Shown: positions 53,361 to 63,400, counted from the stretch's first letter. The stretch is DNA of 64,000 nt from CBDAPU01 sp965198875 (GCA_965198875.1 CBDAPU010000001.1:2349926-2413925), one strand, 5' to 3'. The notes: a model not told the origin generated them from the sequence alone. Program-made: numbers and translations.

Positions 53361-53546
53361 ATGGCTGTTCAACAACGTAAAAAATCGAGATCAAGACGTG
53401 ATATGCGCCGCGCACATGACGCCTTAAAACCCGCATCTTTATCAGTAGAGCCCACTAGCGGCGAGATCCACCGGCGACATCATATCAGCGCCGATGGATA
53501 CTATCGGGGCAAAAAAGTGCTCAACACCGATGATAAGCTAAAATAG
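53361..53546 (+). CDS. rpmF: 50S ribosomal protein L32
   Basis: This 61-residue protein has the typical start MAVQQRKKSRSRRDMRRAHD and the end HHISADGYYRGKKVL. The Cys zinc ligands found in some L32 forms are absent, which corresponds to the C-minus type. It lies between yceD and plsX as usual. Confidence 0.97.
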   Translation: MAVQQRKKSRSRRDMRRAHDALKPASLSVEPTSGEIHRRHHISADGYYRGKKVLNTDDKLK

Positions 53547-53603
53547 CGGGATAGGGTCGGCGTCATGGACATCACCACCAGGTTATAGCCTTTCAAGGCC
53601 GAG

Positions 53604-54617
53604 ATGACAATCTGCCTCGCACTCGATGTCATGGGGGGGGATCATGGCCCTGATGAGATCATCCCGGCAGCGGTTTTTGCCCTGAAAAAATACCCTGATC
53701 TGGAGTTGACTCTGATCGGACGTGAAGATGTCGTGGGTAACGTCGTTGCAAAACAACACGGTGTTGATCGATCACGTCTGCATGTTGTCCATGCCCCCGA
53801 GGTTGTTGAGATGCACGAGTTACCCGCCTCGGCGTTGAAAAATAAAAAGCAATCCTCAATGCGTGTGGCCATTGAGCAAGTTAAGGAAGGGCAGGTGCAG
53901 GCCTGCGTGAGCGCCGGCAATACCGGCGCACTGATGGCCATATCCCGATACATCCTGAAAATGCTGCCGGGCATAAACCGACCGGCCATCATCTCCACCA
54001 TGCCCGGGATCCACGGCCATACCCATATTCTCGATCTGGGGGCGAATGTTGACTCAAATGCCGAGCAGTTATTCCAATTTGCCGTGATGGGTGCGGAATT
54101 AACCAGTGCGGTTGAAAACATACCGGAGCCGGAAGTGGGTCTATTGAATGTCGGCTCAGAAGAGATAAAAGGCAACGACTGCGTCAAACAAGCGGCGATA
54201 TTGTTATCCCAGAGCCATCTTAACTACATCGGCTTTGTGGAGGGCAATGATATCTATTCCGGCAAGATAGATGTGGTTGTCTGCGATGGTTTCGTCGGTA
54301 ACATCGCACTGAAAGCCAGTGAAGGCGTCGCCGAGCTTTTCACCCATCATGCGACTTTCGAGTTTCAGAAAACCCTCTATGGAAAACTGGCCGCCACCAT
54401 CTCATTGCCCATATTAAAAGCCATACGCAGGAAAGTGGATCCCAGGCGATATAACGGCGCCAGCCTGCTCGGATTACGGGGTATCGTCATCAAGAGCCAC
54501 GGCAGTGCGGATAAGTTCTCTTTTACCCATGCCATTGAAGAGGCCATTGTTGAGGTGAAAAAAAATGTCACCGACCGCGTTGCATCCCGCCTTGAAGCAT
54601 TACTCATAGAGATCTGA
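53604..54617 (+). CDS. plsX: Phosphate acyltransferase PlsX
   Basis: This 337-residue enzyme makes acyl-phosphate from acyl-ACP for phospholipid synthesis. It begins MTICLALDVMGGDHGPDEIIPAA, with CVSAGNTGALMAISRYIL, SEEIKGNDCVKQA and DGFVGNIALKASEG. Complete; fabH starts directly at the next base after its stop. Confidence 0.97.
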   Translation: MTICLALDVMGGDHGPDEIIPAAVFALKKYPDLELTLIGREDVVGNVVAKQHGVDRSRLHVVHAPEVVEMHELPASALKNKKQSSMRVAIEQVKEGQVQACVSAGNTGALMAISRYILKMLPGINRPAIISTMPGIHGHTHILDLGANVDSNAEQLFQFAVMGAELTSAVENIPEPEVGLLNVGSEEIKGNDCVKQAAILLSQSHLNYIGFVEGNDIYSGKIDVVVCDGFVGNIALKASEGVAELFTHHATFEFQKTLYGKLAATISLPILKAIRRKVDPRRYNGASLLGLRGIVIKSHGSADKFSFTHAIEEAIVEVKKNVTDRVASRLEALLIEI

Positions 54618-55577
54618 TTGTTGCATTACGCCAACATCATCGGTTGTGGTGGTTATTTACCTGAGCGGGTGATGCCAAACTCGGAGCTGGAAGCGCTGGT
54701 GGACACATCGGATGAGTGGATAAAGACACGCACGGGGATAAAACAACGGCATATCGCCAGAGAGGATGAAACCACCTCCGATATGGCCTATGCGGCGGCA
54801 CTGAAGGCGATTGAGATGGCGCAGATAGAGATCCGCAGCATCGATCTCATCATCGTGGCGACGTCCACACCGGATCTGATCTATCCGAGCACAGCCTGTT
54901 TGCTACAAAAAAAACTGCACCTCAACAATGGCGCCGCCGCCTTTGATGTGCAGGCCGTTTGCTCCGGGTTTGTTTATGCCCTGAGTATCGCCGATCAATT
55001 CATCAAGTCCGGTGCATCGAGAAGGGTGCTGGTTATCGGCGCTGACATGAACTCCAAAATACTGGACTGGTCGGACAGGACGACCTGTGTGCTGTTTGGT
55101 GATGGTGCGGGTGCGGTTGTTCTCGATAGCCGGGATGAACCCGGCATCTATAAAACACGGCTACATGCCGATGGCGCCTACGCAGAGCACTTGCAGGTCC
55201 CATCCGGGGTCTCCAGACCAACGGCTGATCCCTTTATTCGCATGAACGGCAATGCCGTGTTTAAGTTTGCCATCAACACAATGGAGAGGATCGTAGATGA
55301 GACTCTTTCAGGAACCGGGCTTGGCAGAGCTGACATTGACTGGCTGGTGCCACATCAGGCGAACCGCCGGATCATTTCCGCCACGGCAAAGAAACTCAAC
55401 ATAAGCATGGATAAGGTGATTTTAACTGTCGCCGAGCAGGGCAACACCTCCGCCGCCTCTATCCCCCTTGCCCTGGACGCCGGGATCAGAGACGGGCGTA
55501 TTCAAAAAGGCGATGTGGTGTTGTTAGAAGCTGTCGGCGGCGGTTTCACCTGGGGCTCGGCGTTGATGAAATACTAA
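54618..55577 (+). CDS. fabH: 3-oxoacyl-ACP synthase III
   Basis: This 319-residue enzyme condenses acetyl-CoA with malonyl-ACP to start fatty-acid synthesis. The catalytic Cys is in FDVQAVCSGFVYAL, the His in WLVPHQANRRII and the Asn in VAEQGNTSAASIPL. The start is TTG at 54618, immediately after the plsX stop, followed by a second TTG; no ATG is available near the conserved N-terminus HYANIIGCGGYLP. Confidence 0.96.
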   Translation: MLHYANIIGCGGYLPERVMPNSELEALVDTSDEWIKTRTGIKQRHIAREDETTSDMAYAAALKAIEMAQIEIRSIDLIIVATSTPDLIYPSTACLLQKKLHLNNGAAAFDVQAVCSGFVYALSIADQFIKSGASRRVLVIGADMNSKILDWSDRTTCVLFGDGAGAVVLDSRDEPGIYKTRLHADGAYAEHLQVPSGVSRPTADPFIRMNGNAVFKFAINTMERIVDETLSGTGLGRADIDWLVPHQANRRIISATAKKLNISMDKVILTVAEQGNTSAASIPLALDAGIRDGRIQKGDVVLLEAVGGGFTWGSALMKY

Positions 55578-55596
55578 ACCGTAAAACGAGCAGGCC

Positions 55597-56541
55597 ATGA
55601 GCGATAAATTAGCCTTTGTTTTTCCCGGGCAGGGTTCCCAATCTGTGGGGATGTTGTCTGACTTGGCCGAGACGTTCTCGGGCGTGGGCGATGTGTTCTC
55701 GATAGCCTCTGATGTACTGGGATACGATCTGCTTTCCCTGTGTGAAAACGGCCCGCAAGAGAAATTAAATCGGACCGAAAATACCCAGCCTGCACTGCTG
55801 GCAAGCAGTTACGCCATCTGGCAAGTTTGGCAAGAGCAAAACGGCACGACGCCTGATATGCTCGCCGGCCATAGCCTGGGGGAGTATTCAGCTTTGGTGT
55901 GTGCCGGTGTGTTGGAGTTCTCTGATGCGATAGCGCTGGTTAGGGACAGGGGGCTTTATATGCAGGCAGCGGCGCCGGAGGGGCAAGGTGCGATGGCGGC
56001 GATTTTAGGGCTGGATGATCAAAAAGTCATCGAAGTATGTAATGAGGGATCGGGATCTGACATCCTCTCTGCCGCTAATTTTAATTCCCCCGCTCAAGTG
56101 GTCATAGCAGGTCATGTGGGTGCAGTTGAACGTGCGATAGCGCTGGCGAGAGCTGCCGGGGCGAAACGCGCCCTGTTGTTGCCGATCAGCGTGCCGTCAC
56201 ACTGCCGGCTAATGCTCCCGGCAGCAGAGAAGTTGACTGAGCGATTAGGCGGGATCAGCTTTAAGCCGGCGAAGATACCGGTCGTGCAGAATGTTGACGC
56301 CCGGCTTCGCTTTGATCCAGAGGCGATCCGGCGTGCCTTGATAGCCCAGTTGCAGGAGCCGGTACTTTGGTCAAAGACGATTTCCACGATGGTGCAATCG
56401 GGTGTTTCCAGCATAATAGAATGCGGTCCCGGCAAAGTGCTCAGTGGACTGTGCAAGCGCATTGACAGGGGTATTCTCAGCACCAGTTTATCTAACTCCA
56501 GCTCAATCACAGCGGCATTACAGGCATACCATGACGCATAA
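55597..56541 (+). CDS. fabD: Malonyl-CoA:ACP transacylase
   Basis: This 314-residue enzyme moves malonyl from CoA to ACP. It shows LAFVFPGQGSQSVGML, the nucleophilic Ser in LAGHSLGEYSALV, the active-site Arg region IALVRDRGLYMQ and the His in PISVPSHCRLM. It overlaps fabG by 11 bases. Confidence 0.97.
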   Translation: MSDKLAFVFPGQGSQSVGMLSDLAETFSGVGDVFSIASDVLGYDLLSLCENGPQEKLNRTENTQPALLASSYAIWQVWQEQNGTTPDMLAGHSLGEYSALVCAGVLEFSDAIALVRDRGLYMQAAAPEGQGAMAAILGLDDQKVIEVCNEGSGSDILSAANFNSPAQVVIAGHVGAVERAIALARAAGAKRALLLPISVPSHCRLMLPAAEKLTERLGGISFKPAKIPVVQNVDARLRFDPEAIRRALIAQLQEPVLWSKTISTMVQSGVSSIIECGPGKVLSGLCKRIDRGILSTSLSNSSSITAALQAYHDA

Positions 56542-57280
56542 ACTGGACGGGCAAATCGCACTGGTGACGGGCGCCAGCAGAGGAATAGGCGAAGCCGTGG
56601 CTGATCGGTTAGGGCGGGCCGGCGCCTATATCATCGGTACGGCGACGACCGGCAGGGGCGCTAAAAAAATTGAGGCGGGGCTTAAATCAGCGGGAATTGA
56701 GGGCAGGGGGCTGGTGTTAAATGTCAGTGATCCCCAATCTGTGGCGCACTTATCAGAGACATTGGCTGAAGATGATGTGCGGCCATCCATCCTGGTGAAT
56801 AACGCCGGTATTACCCGTGATAATTTAATGATGCGAATGAAGGCGGACGAATGGGACGATGTGATCAACACCAACCTGGGCTCTGTCTACCGGCTGACCC
56901 GGGTCTGTCTTCGGGCGATGCTAAAGGCCCGATATGGGCGCATTATCAACATGGCCTCTGTCGTTGCATTGTCCGGCAATCCGGGCCAGGCGAATTATGC
57001 CGCAACCAAAGCCGGCATGATCGGCTTTGCCCGTGCGCTGGCCCGGGAGGTGGGCGGCAGGGGGATCACGGTGAATTGTATCGCCCCCGGCTTTATAAAA
57101 ACGGATATGACCGATGCCTTGTCAGCAGAGCAGCATGAGAGGCTGCTTGAACAAATCCCTCTGGGTCGACTGGGGCTTGCCGATGAGGTCGCCCATGTGG
57201 CGCTATTCCTCGCATCAAACGCGGCCAGCTACATCACAGGCGAAGTTATTCATGTGAACGGTGGTATGTACATGGCGTAA
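56531..57280 (+). CDS. fabG: 3-oxoacyl-ACP reductase
   Basis: This 249-residue NADPH-dependent SDR reduces beta-ketoacyl-ACP. The cofactor motif is ALVTGASRGIGEAVAD, then ILVNNAGITRDNLMMRM, the Ser in GRIINMASVVALSG and YxxxK in NYAATKAGMIGFA. The ATG at 56531 gives the standard N-terminus; the longer frame from 56444 lies within fabD. Confidence 0.97.
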   Translation: MTHKLDGQIALVTGASRGIGEAVADRLGRAGAYIIGTATTGRGAKKIEAGLKSAGIEGRGLVLNVSDPQSVAHLSETLAEDDVRPSILVNNAGITRDNLMMRMKADEWDDVINTNLGSVYRLTRVCLRAMLKARYGRIINMASVVALSGNPGQANYAATKAGMIGFARALAREVGGRGITVNCIAPGFIKTDMTDALSAEQHERLLEQIPLGRLGLADEVAHVALFLASNAASYITGEVIHVNGGMYMA

Positions 57281-57414
57281 CTTATCTATATTTCAAATTA
57301 AATAAGAATCTTAAATCTATGTTTAATAACACTTTATTAAAAATAAAACAACGTCGCTTGCAAGTTTTCACTAATTCACTTACCTTACACACGCTTTTCG
57401 GTCCAGGTACTGCA

Positions 57415-57423
57415 TAAGGAGGT
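57415..57423 (+). promoter_or_regulatory. Very strong Shine-Dalgarno sequence of acpP
   Basis: TAAGGAGGT is a nine-base perfect complement to the 16S rRNA 3' end, seven bases before the acpP ATG. It suits one of the most abundant cell proteins and contrasts with the weak or absent sites of most neighbours. Confidence 0.8.
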
Positions 57424-57430
57424 TATATCC

Positions 57431-57667
57431 ATGAGTAGCATTGAAGAGCGCGTTAAAAAAATCGTGGTAGAGCAACTGGGGGTTAAAGAGGAAGACGTCA
57501 TAAGCGAGGCTTCCTTCGTTGATGATCTGGGCGCTGATTCGCTGGATACGGTTGAATTGGTGATGGCCCTGGAGGAGGAGTTCAAAACAGAAATACCGGA
57601 TGAAGAGGCGGAGAAGATCACCACTGTTCAGCAGGCTATCGACTATATCAATTCACATCAGGAATAG
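57431..57667 (+). CDS. acpP: Acyl carrier protein
   Basis: This 78-residue acidic helical protein carries growing acyl chains. The phosphopantetheine attachment Ser is in DDLGADSLDTVELVMALE (about residue 37). It follows fabG after a 150-base AT-rich gap that probably has its own promoter, and is followed by a strong terminator. Confidence 0.98.
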   Translation: MSSIEERVKKIVVEQLGVKEEDVISEASFVDDLGADSLDTVELVMALEEEFKTEIPDEEAEKITTVQQAIDYINSHQE

Positions 57668-57689
57668 TCGTTTGTATCAGTACTGATGC

Positions 57690-57722
57690 GGCCGCGCAGT
57701 TATTGTTAGCGGCCTTTTTTTT
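57690..57722 (+). terminator. Intrinsic terminator after acpP
   Basis: GGCCGC at 57690-57695 pairs with GCGGCC at 57709-57714, with a 13-base loop, followed by eight T residues. It allows separate, higher expression of acpP relative to fabF. Confidence 0.82.
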
Positions 57723-57746
57723 GATCGGGCAACGGGGATCAGATCA

Positions 57747-58985
57747 GTGAGTAGACGGCGCATCGTTATCACCGGGCTTGGATTGGTTACCCCTGTCGGC
57801 AACACAGTGGCCGATTCCTGGGATGCCATACTGGCGGGCAAAACCGGTATTGCCCCTATCTCGCACTTCGATGTATCGCAATTCCCGGTGAAATTCGGCG
57901 GTTCAATTAAACATCTGAACCTGGATCAGTACATCCCCAAAAAAGAGCAAAAGAAGATGGATCCCTTTATCCACTACGGGATGATAGCCGGGATCCAGGC
58001 GGTGGAGGACGCCGGTATTGAGGCCACGGAGGCGAATGCCCATCGCATCGGCGTGGCGATTGGATCCGGTATTGGCGGCCTGCCGGGGATAGAAAAAACC
58101 ACCGAGACCATCATGCAAAGTGGCCCGAGAAGGGTCTCGCCCTTTTATGTGCCCAGCAACATTATCAATATGATCTCGGGTAATTTATCCATCCGCTACG
58201 GATTTAAGGGGCCTAACTTCGCTATCGTCACGGCCTGTGCCACGGGCACGCACAACATTGGTGATGCGGCCAGGATGATTGAATATGGTGATGCGGATGT
58301 GATGGTGGCCGGCGGGGCGGAAATGGCCACTTCACCCACTTGCCTTGCGGGTTTCGCCAATGCCAAGGCCTTATCCACGCGCAATGATGAACCCGAGACT
58401 GCCAGTCGCCCCTGGGACCTGGAACGGGACGGTTTTGTATTGAGTGACGGGGCAGGCGTGATGGTGCTGGAAGAGTATGAACATGCCAGGGTGAGAGGCG
58501 CCAATATCTATGGCGAGCTCACAGGCTATGGGATGGGTGGGGATGCACACCACATGACGGCGCCGGCCGAGGATGGCGCCGGCGCCATACGCTGTATGGA
58601 AAAGGCGCTGAATAATGCCGGGGTAGATAAAAGCGATATTGATTATATCAATGCCCATGGCACCTCGACGCCAGCGGGGGATGTGGTTGAGAGCGATGCC
58701 GTCAAGGCCGTGTTTGGGGACCATGCGAGGACGCTCGCCATGAGTTCGACAAAATCCATGACCGGCCACCTGCTCGGTGCGGCGGGGGGGGTGGAGGCCG
58801 TTTATTGTGCCCTTGCCTTGCGTGATCAGGTTGCACCCGCCACTGTGAATCTGAGTAACCCTGATCCCGCCTGTGATCTGGATTATATTCCCAATGCAGC
58901 GCGCGAGATGAGGCTCGATCTCATCCTGTCAAACTCCTTCGGTTTCGGCGGCACGAATGGCAGTCTTGTGCTAAAGCGCATATAA
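57747..58985 (+). CDS. fabF: 3-oxoacyl-ACP synthase II
   Basis: This 412-residue condensing enzyme elongates acyl-ACP. The Cys-His-His triad is visible in VTACATGTHNIGDA, NAHGTSTPAGD and STKSMTGHLLGAAGG. The start MSRRRIVITGLGLVTPVG is standard, here with GTG at 57747. Complete. Confidence 0.97.
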   Translation: MSRRRIVITGLGLVTPVGNTVADSWDAILAGKTGIAPISHFDVSQFPVKFGGSIKHLNLDQYIPKKEQKKMDPFIHYGMIAGIQAVEDAGIEATEANAHRIGVAIGSGIGGLPGIEKTTETIMQSGPRRVSPFYVPSNIINMISGNLSIRYGFKGPNFAIVTACATGTHNIGDAARMIEYGDADVMVAGGAEMATSPTCLAGFANAKALSTRNDEPETASRPWDLERDGFVLSDGAGVMVLEEYEHARVRGANIYGELTGYGMGGDAHHMTAPAEDGAGAIRCMEKALNNAGVDKSDIDYINAHGTSTPAGDVVESDAVKAVFGDHARTLAMSSTKSMTGHLLGAAGGVEAVYCALALRDQVAPATVNLSNPDPACDLDYIPNAAREMRLDLILSNSFGFGGTNGSLVLKRI

Positions 58986-59028
58986 CCATGTACCTGGGCG
59001 GAATAGTTTATGGCCCTATTTTGCTGTT

Positions 59029-59859
59029 TTGACTGATCCCGGCTCATGCCTGGTTAATGGTAAGGCCGGGCAGCTCATCTCCATCCATGATCGGGGATTG
59101 CAATTTGCTGATGGTGTCTTTGAGACCCTGGCGGTACAAAATGGGCTTGCGCTTTGCTGGGATGAACATTTCCAGAGACTGCAAACAGGCTGTGAGCGTT
59201 TGTCACTGCCTTGCCCAGAGAAAGAGCAACTGGCGAGAGAGGCAGCGCAGCTTTGCCGGGGGCTTGATCTCGCCGTCTTAAAAATCATGCTGACCAGGGG
59301 GGAAGGGGGGCGTGGCTATTTGCCCGTAAGCGGTGAGCGCCCTAACCGGGTGTTACTCACCTACGACTGGCCAGCCTATCCCGCCCAATACCCGGCCGAG
59401 GGGATCCATTCATTTATCTGCAAGCGACGTATCGGGCATAATCCGGCGCTCGCCGGTATTAAACACCTGAGCAGGCTTGAGCAGGTGCTCTTGCGTAAGG
59501 AAGTGGCCGATGCGGCTTTTCCTGAGGGCGTGGCGCTGGATCCGTTTGCTAACGTGATTGAAGGCTCCATGAGCAATCTGTTTCTGGTCAAAGGCGGCAC
59601 ATTGATCACCCCCGATTTGACCCGCTGTGGTGTGGCCGGCGTCATAAGAGAGCGGATAATAAAAATGAACGCCGAACAGGTCACTGTAAGAGAAGTCAAA
59701 ACCGATGAGTTGTACTCGGCCGATGAGCTTTTTTATTGCAACAGCCTGATCGGGATCTGGCCGGTGAAGCGTCTCGGTGAGAAGCGGTTTAAGGCCCATG
59801 CCGTCACGTTTGACATTCAATCACGGCTACTTTGTGAAAACAACATCGCCCGATACTGA
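59029..59859 (+). CDS. pabC: Aminodeoxychorismate lyase
   Basis: This 276-residue PLP enzyme (fold type IV) releases pyruvate from aminodeoxychorismate to give p-aminobenzoate for folate. It shows SIHDRGLQFADGVFETLAV, LTRGEGGRGY, the PLP Lys in LAGIKHLSRLEQVLL and VIEGSMSNLFLV. It starts with TTG; no ATG in frame lies nearer the conserved N-terminus. It overlaps mltG by one base, as in related genomes. Confidence 0.94.
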   Translation: MTDPGSCLVNGKAGQLISIHDRGLQFADGVFETLAVQNGLALCWDEHFQRLQTGCERLSLPCPEKEQLAREAAQLCRGLDLAVLKIMLTRGEGGRGYLPVSGERPNRVLLTYDWPAYPAQYPAEGIHSFICKRRIGHNPALAGIKHLSRLEQVLLRKEVADAAFPEGVALDPFANVIEGSMSNLFLVKGGTLITPDLTRCGVAGVIRERIIKMNAEQVTVREVKTDELYSADELFYCNSLIGIWPVKRLGEKRFKAHAVTFDIQSRLLCENNIARY

Positions 59860-60864
59860 TGAGAAAAGCCCTGCTATTTTCCGGTTTTTTTGTGCTGGCG
59901 GGCGTGCTGATCGGCGGCTGGCTGTTTCATGATATGCGCTCGCAGCTAAACAAACCTTTAAATATCGAAAAAGCGCAGATGTTGTCCATAGAACCGGGGA
60001 TGTCCTTTGCTTCAGTAGTCGATGCGCTCACGGAAAAAGGCTGGTTTGAGCACTCAATGTATTTACACATTGAAGGCAGGCGCAGAGGTGTGGCCGGCTC
60101 CATCAAAACTGGAGAGTATTTGATCTCGCCGGGGGAGACGGCTTTAACACTGCTGGATAGGCTGGTTAGAGGAGAGGTGGTGCAACACGCCCTGACGCTG
60201 CTGGAAGGATGGACGTTTAAGCAGATCATGGCGGCCATTCACGGTAGCCCCTTTATCAGGAATACGTTGCATGCCACCGATCCGAAGTGGATCATGCGGC
60301 AGATCGGCTATCCCGGGTATTTTCCTGAGGGGCGGTTTTTCCCCGATACCTATTATTTTCCCAAACGGCGCCACGGATGTGGCCTTCCTCAGGCGGGCGT
60401 TTGATACGATGCAGAGCATCTTGCAGGAAGAATGGGAGAAGCGTGCGGCCGATCTGCCCTATCATTCCCCCTATGAGGCGTTGATTATGGCGTCAATTAT
60501 TGAAAAGGAGGCCGGCGTTGCCGATGAGCGAGGAAAAATTGCCGGCGTATTCGTGCGTCGGCTTGAGAAGAACATGAAGCTGCAAACCGATCCCACGGTG
60601 ATATATGCACTGGGTGACGCCTATGACGGTAATATCAGAAGAGGGGATCTGTCGGTTGATTCACCGTTTAACACCTATCGCTACCGGGGATTGCCGCCGA
60701 CCCCGATAGCCGCTCCCGGACGGGCAGCGATACAGGCCGCATTGCAACCACAGGCGGGCAGTGAGCTCTATTTTGTGGCGATGGGGGATGGTCGACATCA
60801 CTTCTCCAACACACTGGAAGAGCACAACAGGGCGGTCGCAACATATCAGTTAAGGCGGGAGTAA
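59859..60864 (+). pseudogene. mltG: Endolytic transglycosylase MltG, frameshifted
   Basis: The first part (59859 to about 60370) gives a membrane anchor (ALLFSGFFVLAGVLIGGWLF), the LysM-like domain and GYFPEGRFFPDTYYFPK. The second part, in the +1 frame, continues GATDVAFLRRAFDTM, then the catalytic region EALIMASIIEKEAGVADERG, QTDPTVIYALG, SPFNTYRYRGLPPTPIAAPG. Together they make a full-length MltG that cuts nascent peptidoglycan. The break is at the C of AAACGGCGCC near 60370; deleting one base restores one frame. Either one base is extra in the sequence or the gene is damaged. The first frame ends at a stop at 60404. Confidence 0.93.
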
Positions 60865-60866
60865 AA

Positions 60867-61115
60867 ATGCCCGGCATGTTCATTACCTTTGAGGGAATAG
60901 AAGGTGTGGGTAAAACCACACAAATAAAAAAGACCTTTGAATTATTATCAAGCAATGGGGGTCATGTTCTCCTGACCAGGGAGCCGGGGGGCACGGAAGT
61001 GGGGGAGGCGATACGCAATGTGATGTTGCATTCAACCGAATTTAAGATTGAGGGCACACCAACAAAAAATCAGAAAGTACACAGTGTCCCCTCAACTGTT
61101 TTCCTAACCGGCTGA
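60867..61115 (+). CDS. tmk: Thymidylate kinase, N-terminal fragment cut by a sequence junction
   Basis: Residues 1-63 or so are thymidylate kinase: the P-loop FITFEGIEGVGKTTQIKK and the dTMP-binding LLTREPGGTEVGEAIR. After about base 61055 the translation (GTPTKNQKVHSVPS) loses all family similarity and stops at 61115, where a complete kinase needs about 145 more residues. The break coincides with a sudden change to AT-rich DNA, so the gene is truncated by the junction rather than by ordinary mutation. Confidence 0.93.
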   Translation: MPGMFITFEGIEGVGKTTQIKKTFELLSSNGGHVLLTREPGGTEVGEAIRNVMLHSTEFKIEGTPTKNQKVHSVPSTVFLTG

Positions 61116-62055
61116 AAGTACTGGAAACCATATATTTTTAAATGATTGTGTTCAATAATTGTAAACTTAAAATTTCAAACTTATCCGATATTCATGACTA
61201 GACCAACAAAAGTCAATTCTCAACAAATTGGTTGATTTGTCTAATTAATTATAACTTGTTATTTCGCCATAAATTAACGCTGTGATTCAACAAATCGTTG
61301 ATTCGCTGTCAAAAATCGGTGAATTGGGAACACAAAATCGTTATATTACATTCACAGCAAACATGGAAATGTAGCAAACTGAACGCAATAGCAACCCCCC
61401 AAAAAACTGTAGCACCAGCATGATTTGAAAGAGAAACAAATCAACTAATCTATACTTCACACCGATCAAAAATATCGCTCTTTGGAAAATTTTGACTTGT
61501 TATGGTGAACTAAAATATGAAATGCCGACAAGAAAAAATTCAATTGATTTAATCAAAAAAAAGCTCTAGCATGAATAAAACAAAAATAATTCAGACACTG
61601 CATGCCAACTGGAAAATAGAGAATATTCTAATCGACCGAAACAAGAAAAAAATTGGTTGTATTCAATGAAAACGAATCGAACAGCCCCAGCATTAACAAA
61701 AAATCATATTCGATTTTGTATTAAAATAGTGTAGAATCAAACAAAAAAAATTGATTTTGGTGAATTTTAAATATTAAAGGAGACCGAAATATGAAGAACA
61801 AAAAACTGGATGGACCCGAACGGGAAGCAAATCCGACCTAACCGTTTTAGAAGCAGATGCTGTATCCACTCAACCATTTATCGGTAATAACCCCAGCACT
61901 GCCAAACTGAAAGGCCATGCCACATGGCTTCACAATTACTCGATACTGCATAATATGCTACTCACTAAAAAAAAATTTTAAATGCTGAAAAAAGAAACGA
62001 AATAAGAGAAAAACTTTGGTTGTTTTCTGTACACAAAAAAATCCAAAAAGATCAA

Positions 62056-63400
62056 TCGTCAAATATGAAAAGCCATACAAAACTTTGATGTAGTCCAAAC
62101 TGCATGATAATGAAAAAAATTATTCCAAGCAATTTTAAAGATTTGAATAGGTATAGCAAAGATGTGCCCAAGAAACATGAATTTTGGAATATTTAAACAG
62201 ACCAAAATATACCGCAAAAAATTGGAATAATATACTACAAAAGAAAAATTGAAATACCCACCAAAAATTTGGCTGCTTTCTGTGCCTAGAAAATTCAAAC
62301 AAAGCCCTAAATATTCCCCAAACCCAAATAATCAACATTGTCTGAAAAATCTTGATAAGTTCCGAAAACAAGGCGCATTATAAAAAAATGAAAGGCCTAT
62401 TACAAAACGAAACGTAGAATCGATTCATATTGCATATAAACTTGGAATATTAAAACGGACTGAAATATATTACAAGAATTTTGGTTGTTTTCTGAGCCTA
62501 AATAATTCAAAGCCCTAAACATTCCAAAAGCCAAAAAAAATCAACAATGCCCGAAAAATCCCAAAATAATGCCCAAAAAATTTTGATAAGCTCCGTAGAT
62601 AAGGCGCATTGTCAAAGAAAATAAAGGCCGTACAATACGAGACGTAGAATCGATTCATAGTGCATGATAATGAAAAATTATTCTAAGCAATTTCAAATAT
62701 TTGAATAGACATAGCAAAACTGTGCCCAAGAAATATAAATTTGGAATATTTAATCAAACCCTAAGAAATTTGGCTGTTTTCTGTTCCCAAATAATCTGAA
62801 CAAAGCCCTTAATATCTCAAAAGCCCCGAAAAATCCAAAAAAAACTAAAAAATCTTGATAAGTCTCGAAAACAAGGCGCATTGCCAAAAAAAAAAAAAAA
62901 ATGAAAGGCCATACAAGACGAAACGTAGAATCGATTGATACTGCATGATATTGAAAAAAAAAATTATTCCGAGCAATTTTAAATATTGGAATAGACATAG
63001 AAAAATTGTGCCCAAAAAATACGAATTTGAATATTAAAACAAACCAAAATATACTGCATATAGTGCTTAAATAATTCAAAGAAAGACCTAAATATCCAAA
63101 AATCCCAAAAAAGGTAAACAATGCCCAAAAAATCTCGATAAGTTCCGAAAACAAGGCGCATTGTCAAGGAAATGAAAGTGGTAGCCTTGAAAAAGGCTGT
63201 TTAACGTGGTAGCGGTAGCCTTGAAAAAGGCTGTTTTCTGTGCCCAAATAATTCGAACAAAGCCCTGACCATCCCAAAAGCCCAAAAATATTAACAATGC
63301 TTCACAAATCCCCCCAAAAAAATGCTCTAAAAGTTCCGATGAGTCAAAGAAATAAAAGGCCATACAAGACGAGATGTAGAATCGATTCAAATTACAGTAT
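62056..63400. repeat. Diverged tandem repeat array, about five units of 230-310 bp
   Basis: Landmark words recur in the same order. AAGGCGCATT appears at about 62371, 62601, 62873 and 63153. GTAGAATCGATTCA-like words follow it each time and again near 63383. AGGCCATACAAGACGA-like and GCATGATAATGAAAAA-like words lie between, and GGCTGTTTTCTGTGCCCAAATAATT-like sequence closes each unit. Spacings of 230, 272 and 280 bases show indels between units. The first unit (from about 62056) is the most diverged. Confidence 0.85.
63181..63236. repeat. 22-bp direct duplication containing a small hairpin
   Basis: GTAGCCTTGAAAAAGGCTGT occurs at 63181 and 63215, offset by 34 bases. Each copy contains GCCTT and AAGGC, which can pair. 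The duplication interrupts one unit of the larger array. Confidence 0.8.

Noticed and set aside
60355..60404. Programmed +1 frameshifting in mltG
   Set aside because: mltG is not known to use frameshifting and no stimulatory structure was recognised; a sequence error or mutation is simpler.
62056..63400. CRISPR array
   Set aside because: The repeats are long (over 200 bases) and diverged with no constant short repeat and variable spacer, and no cas genes are present.
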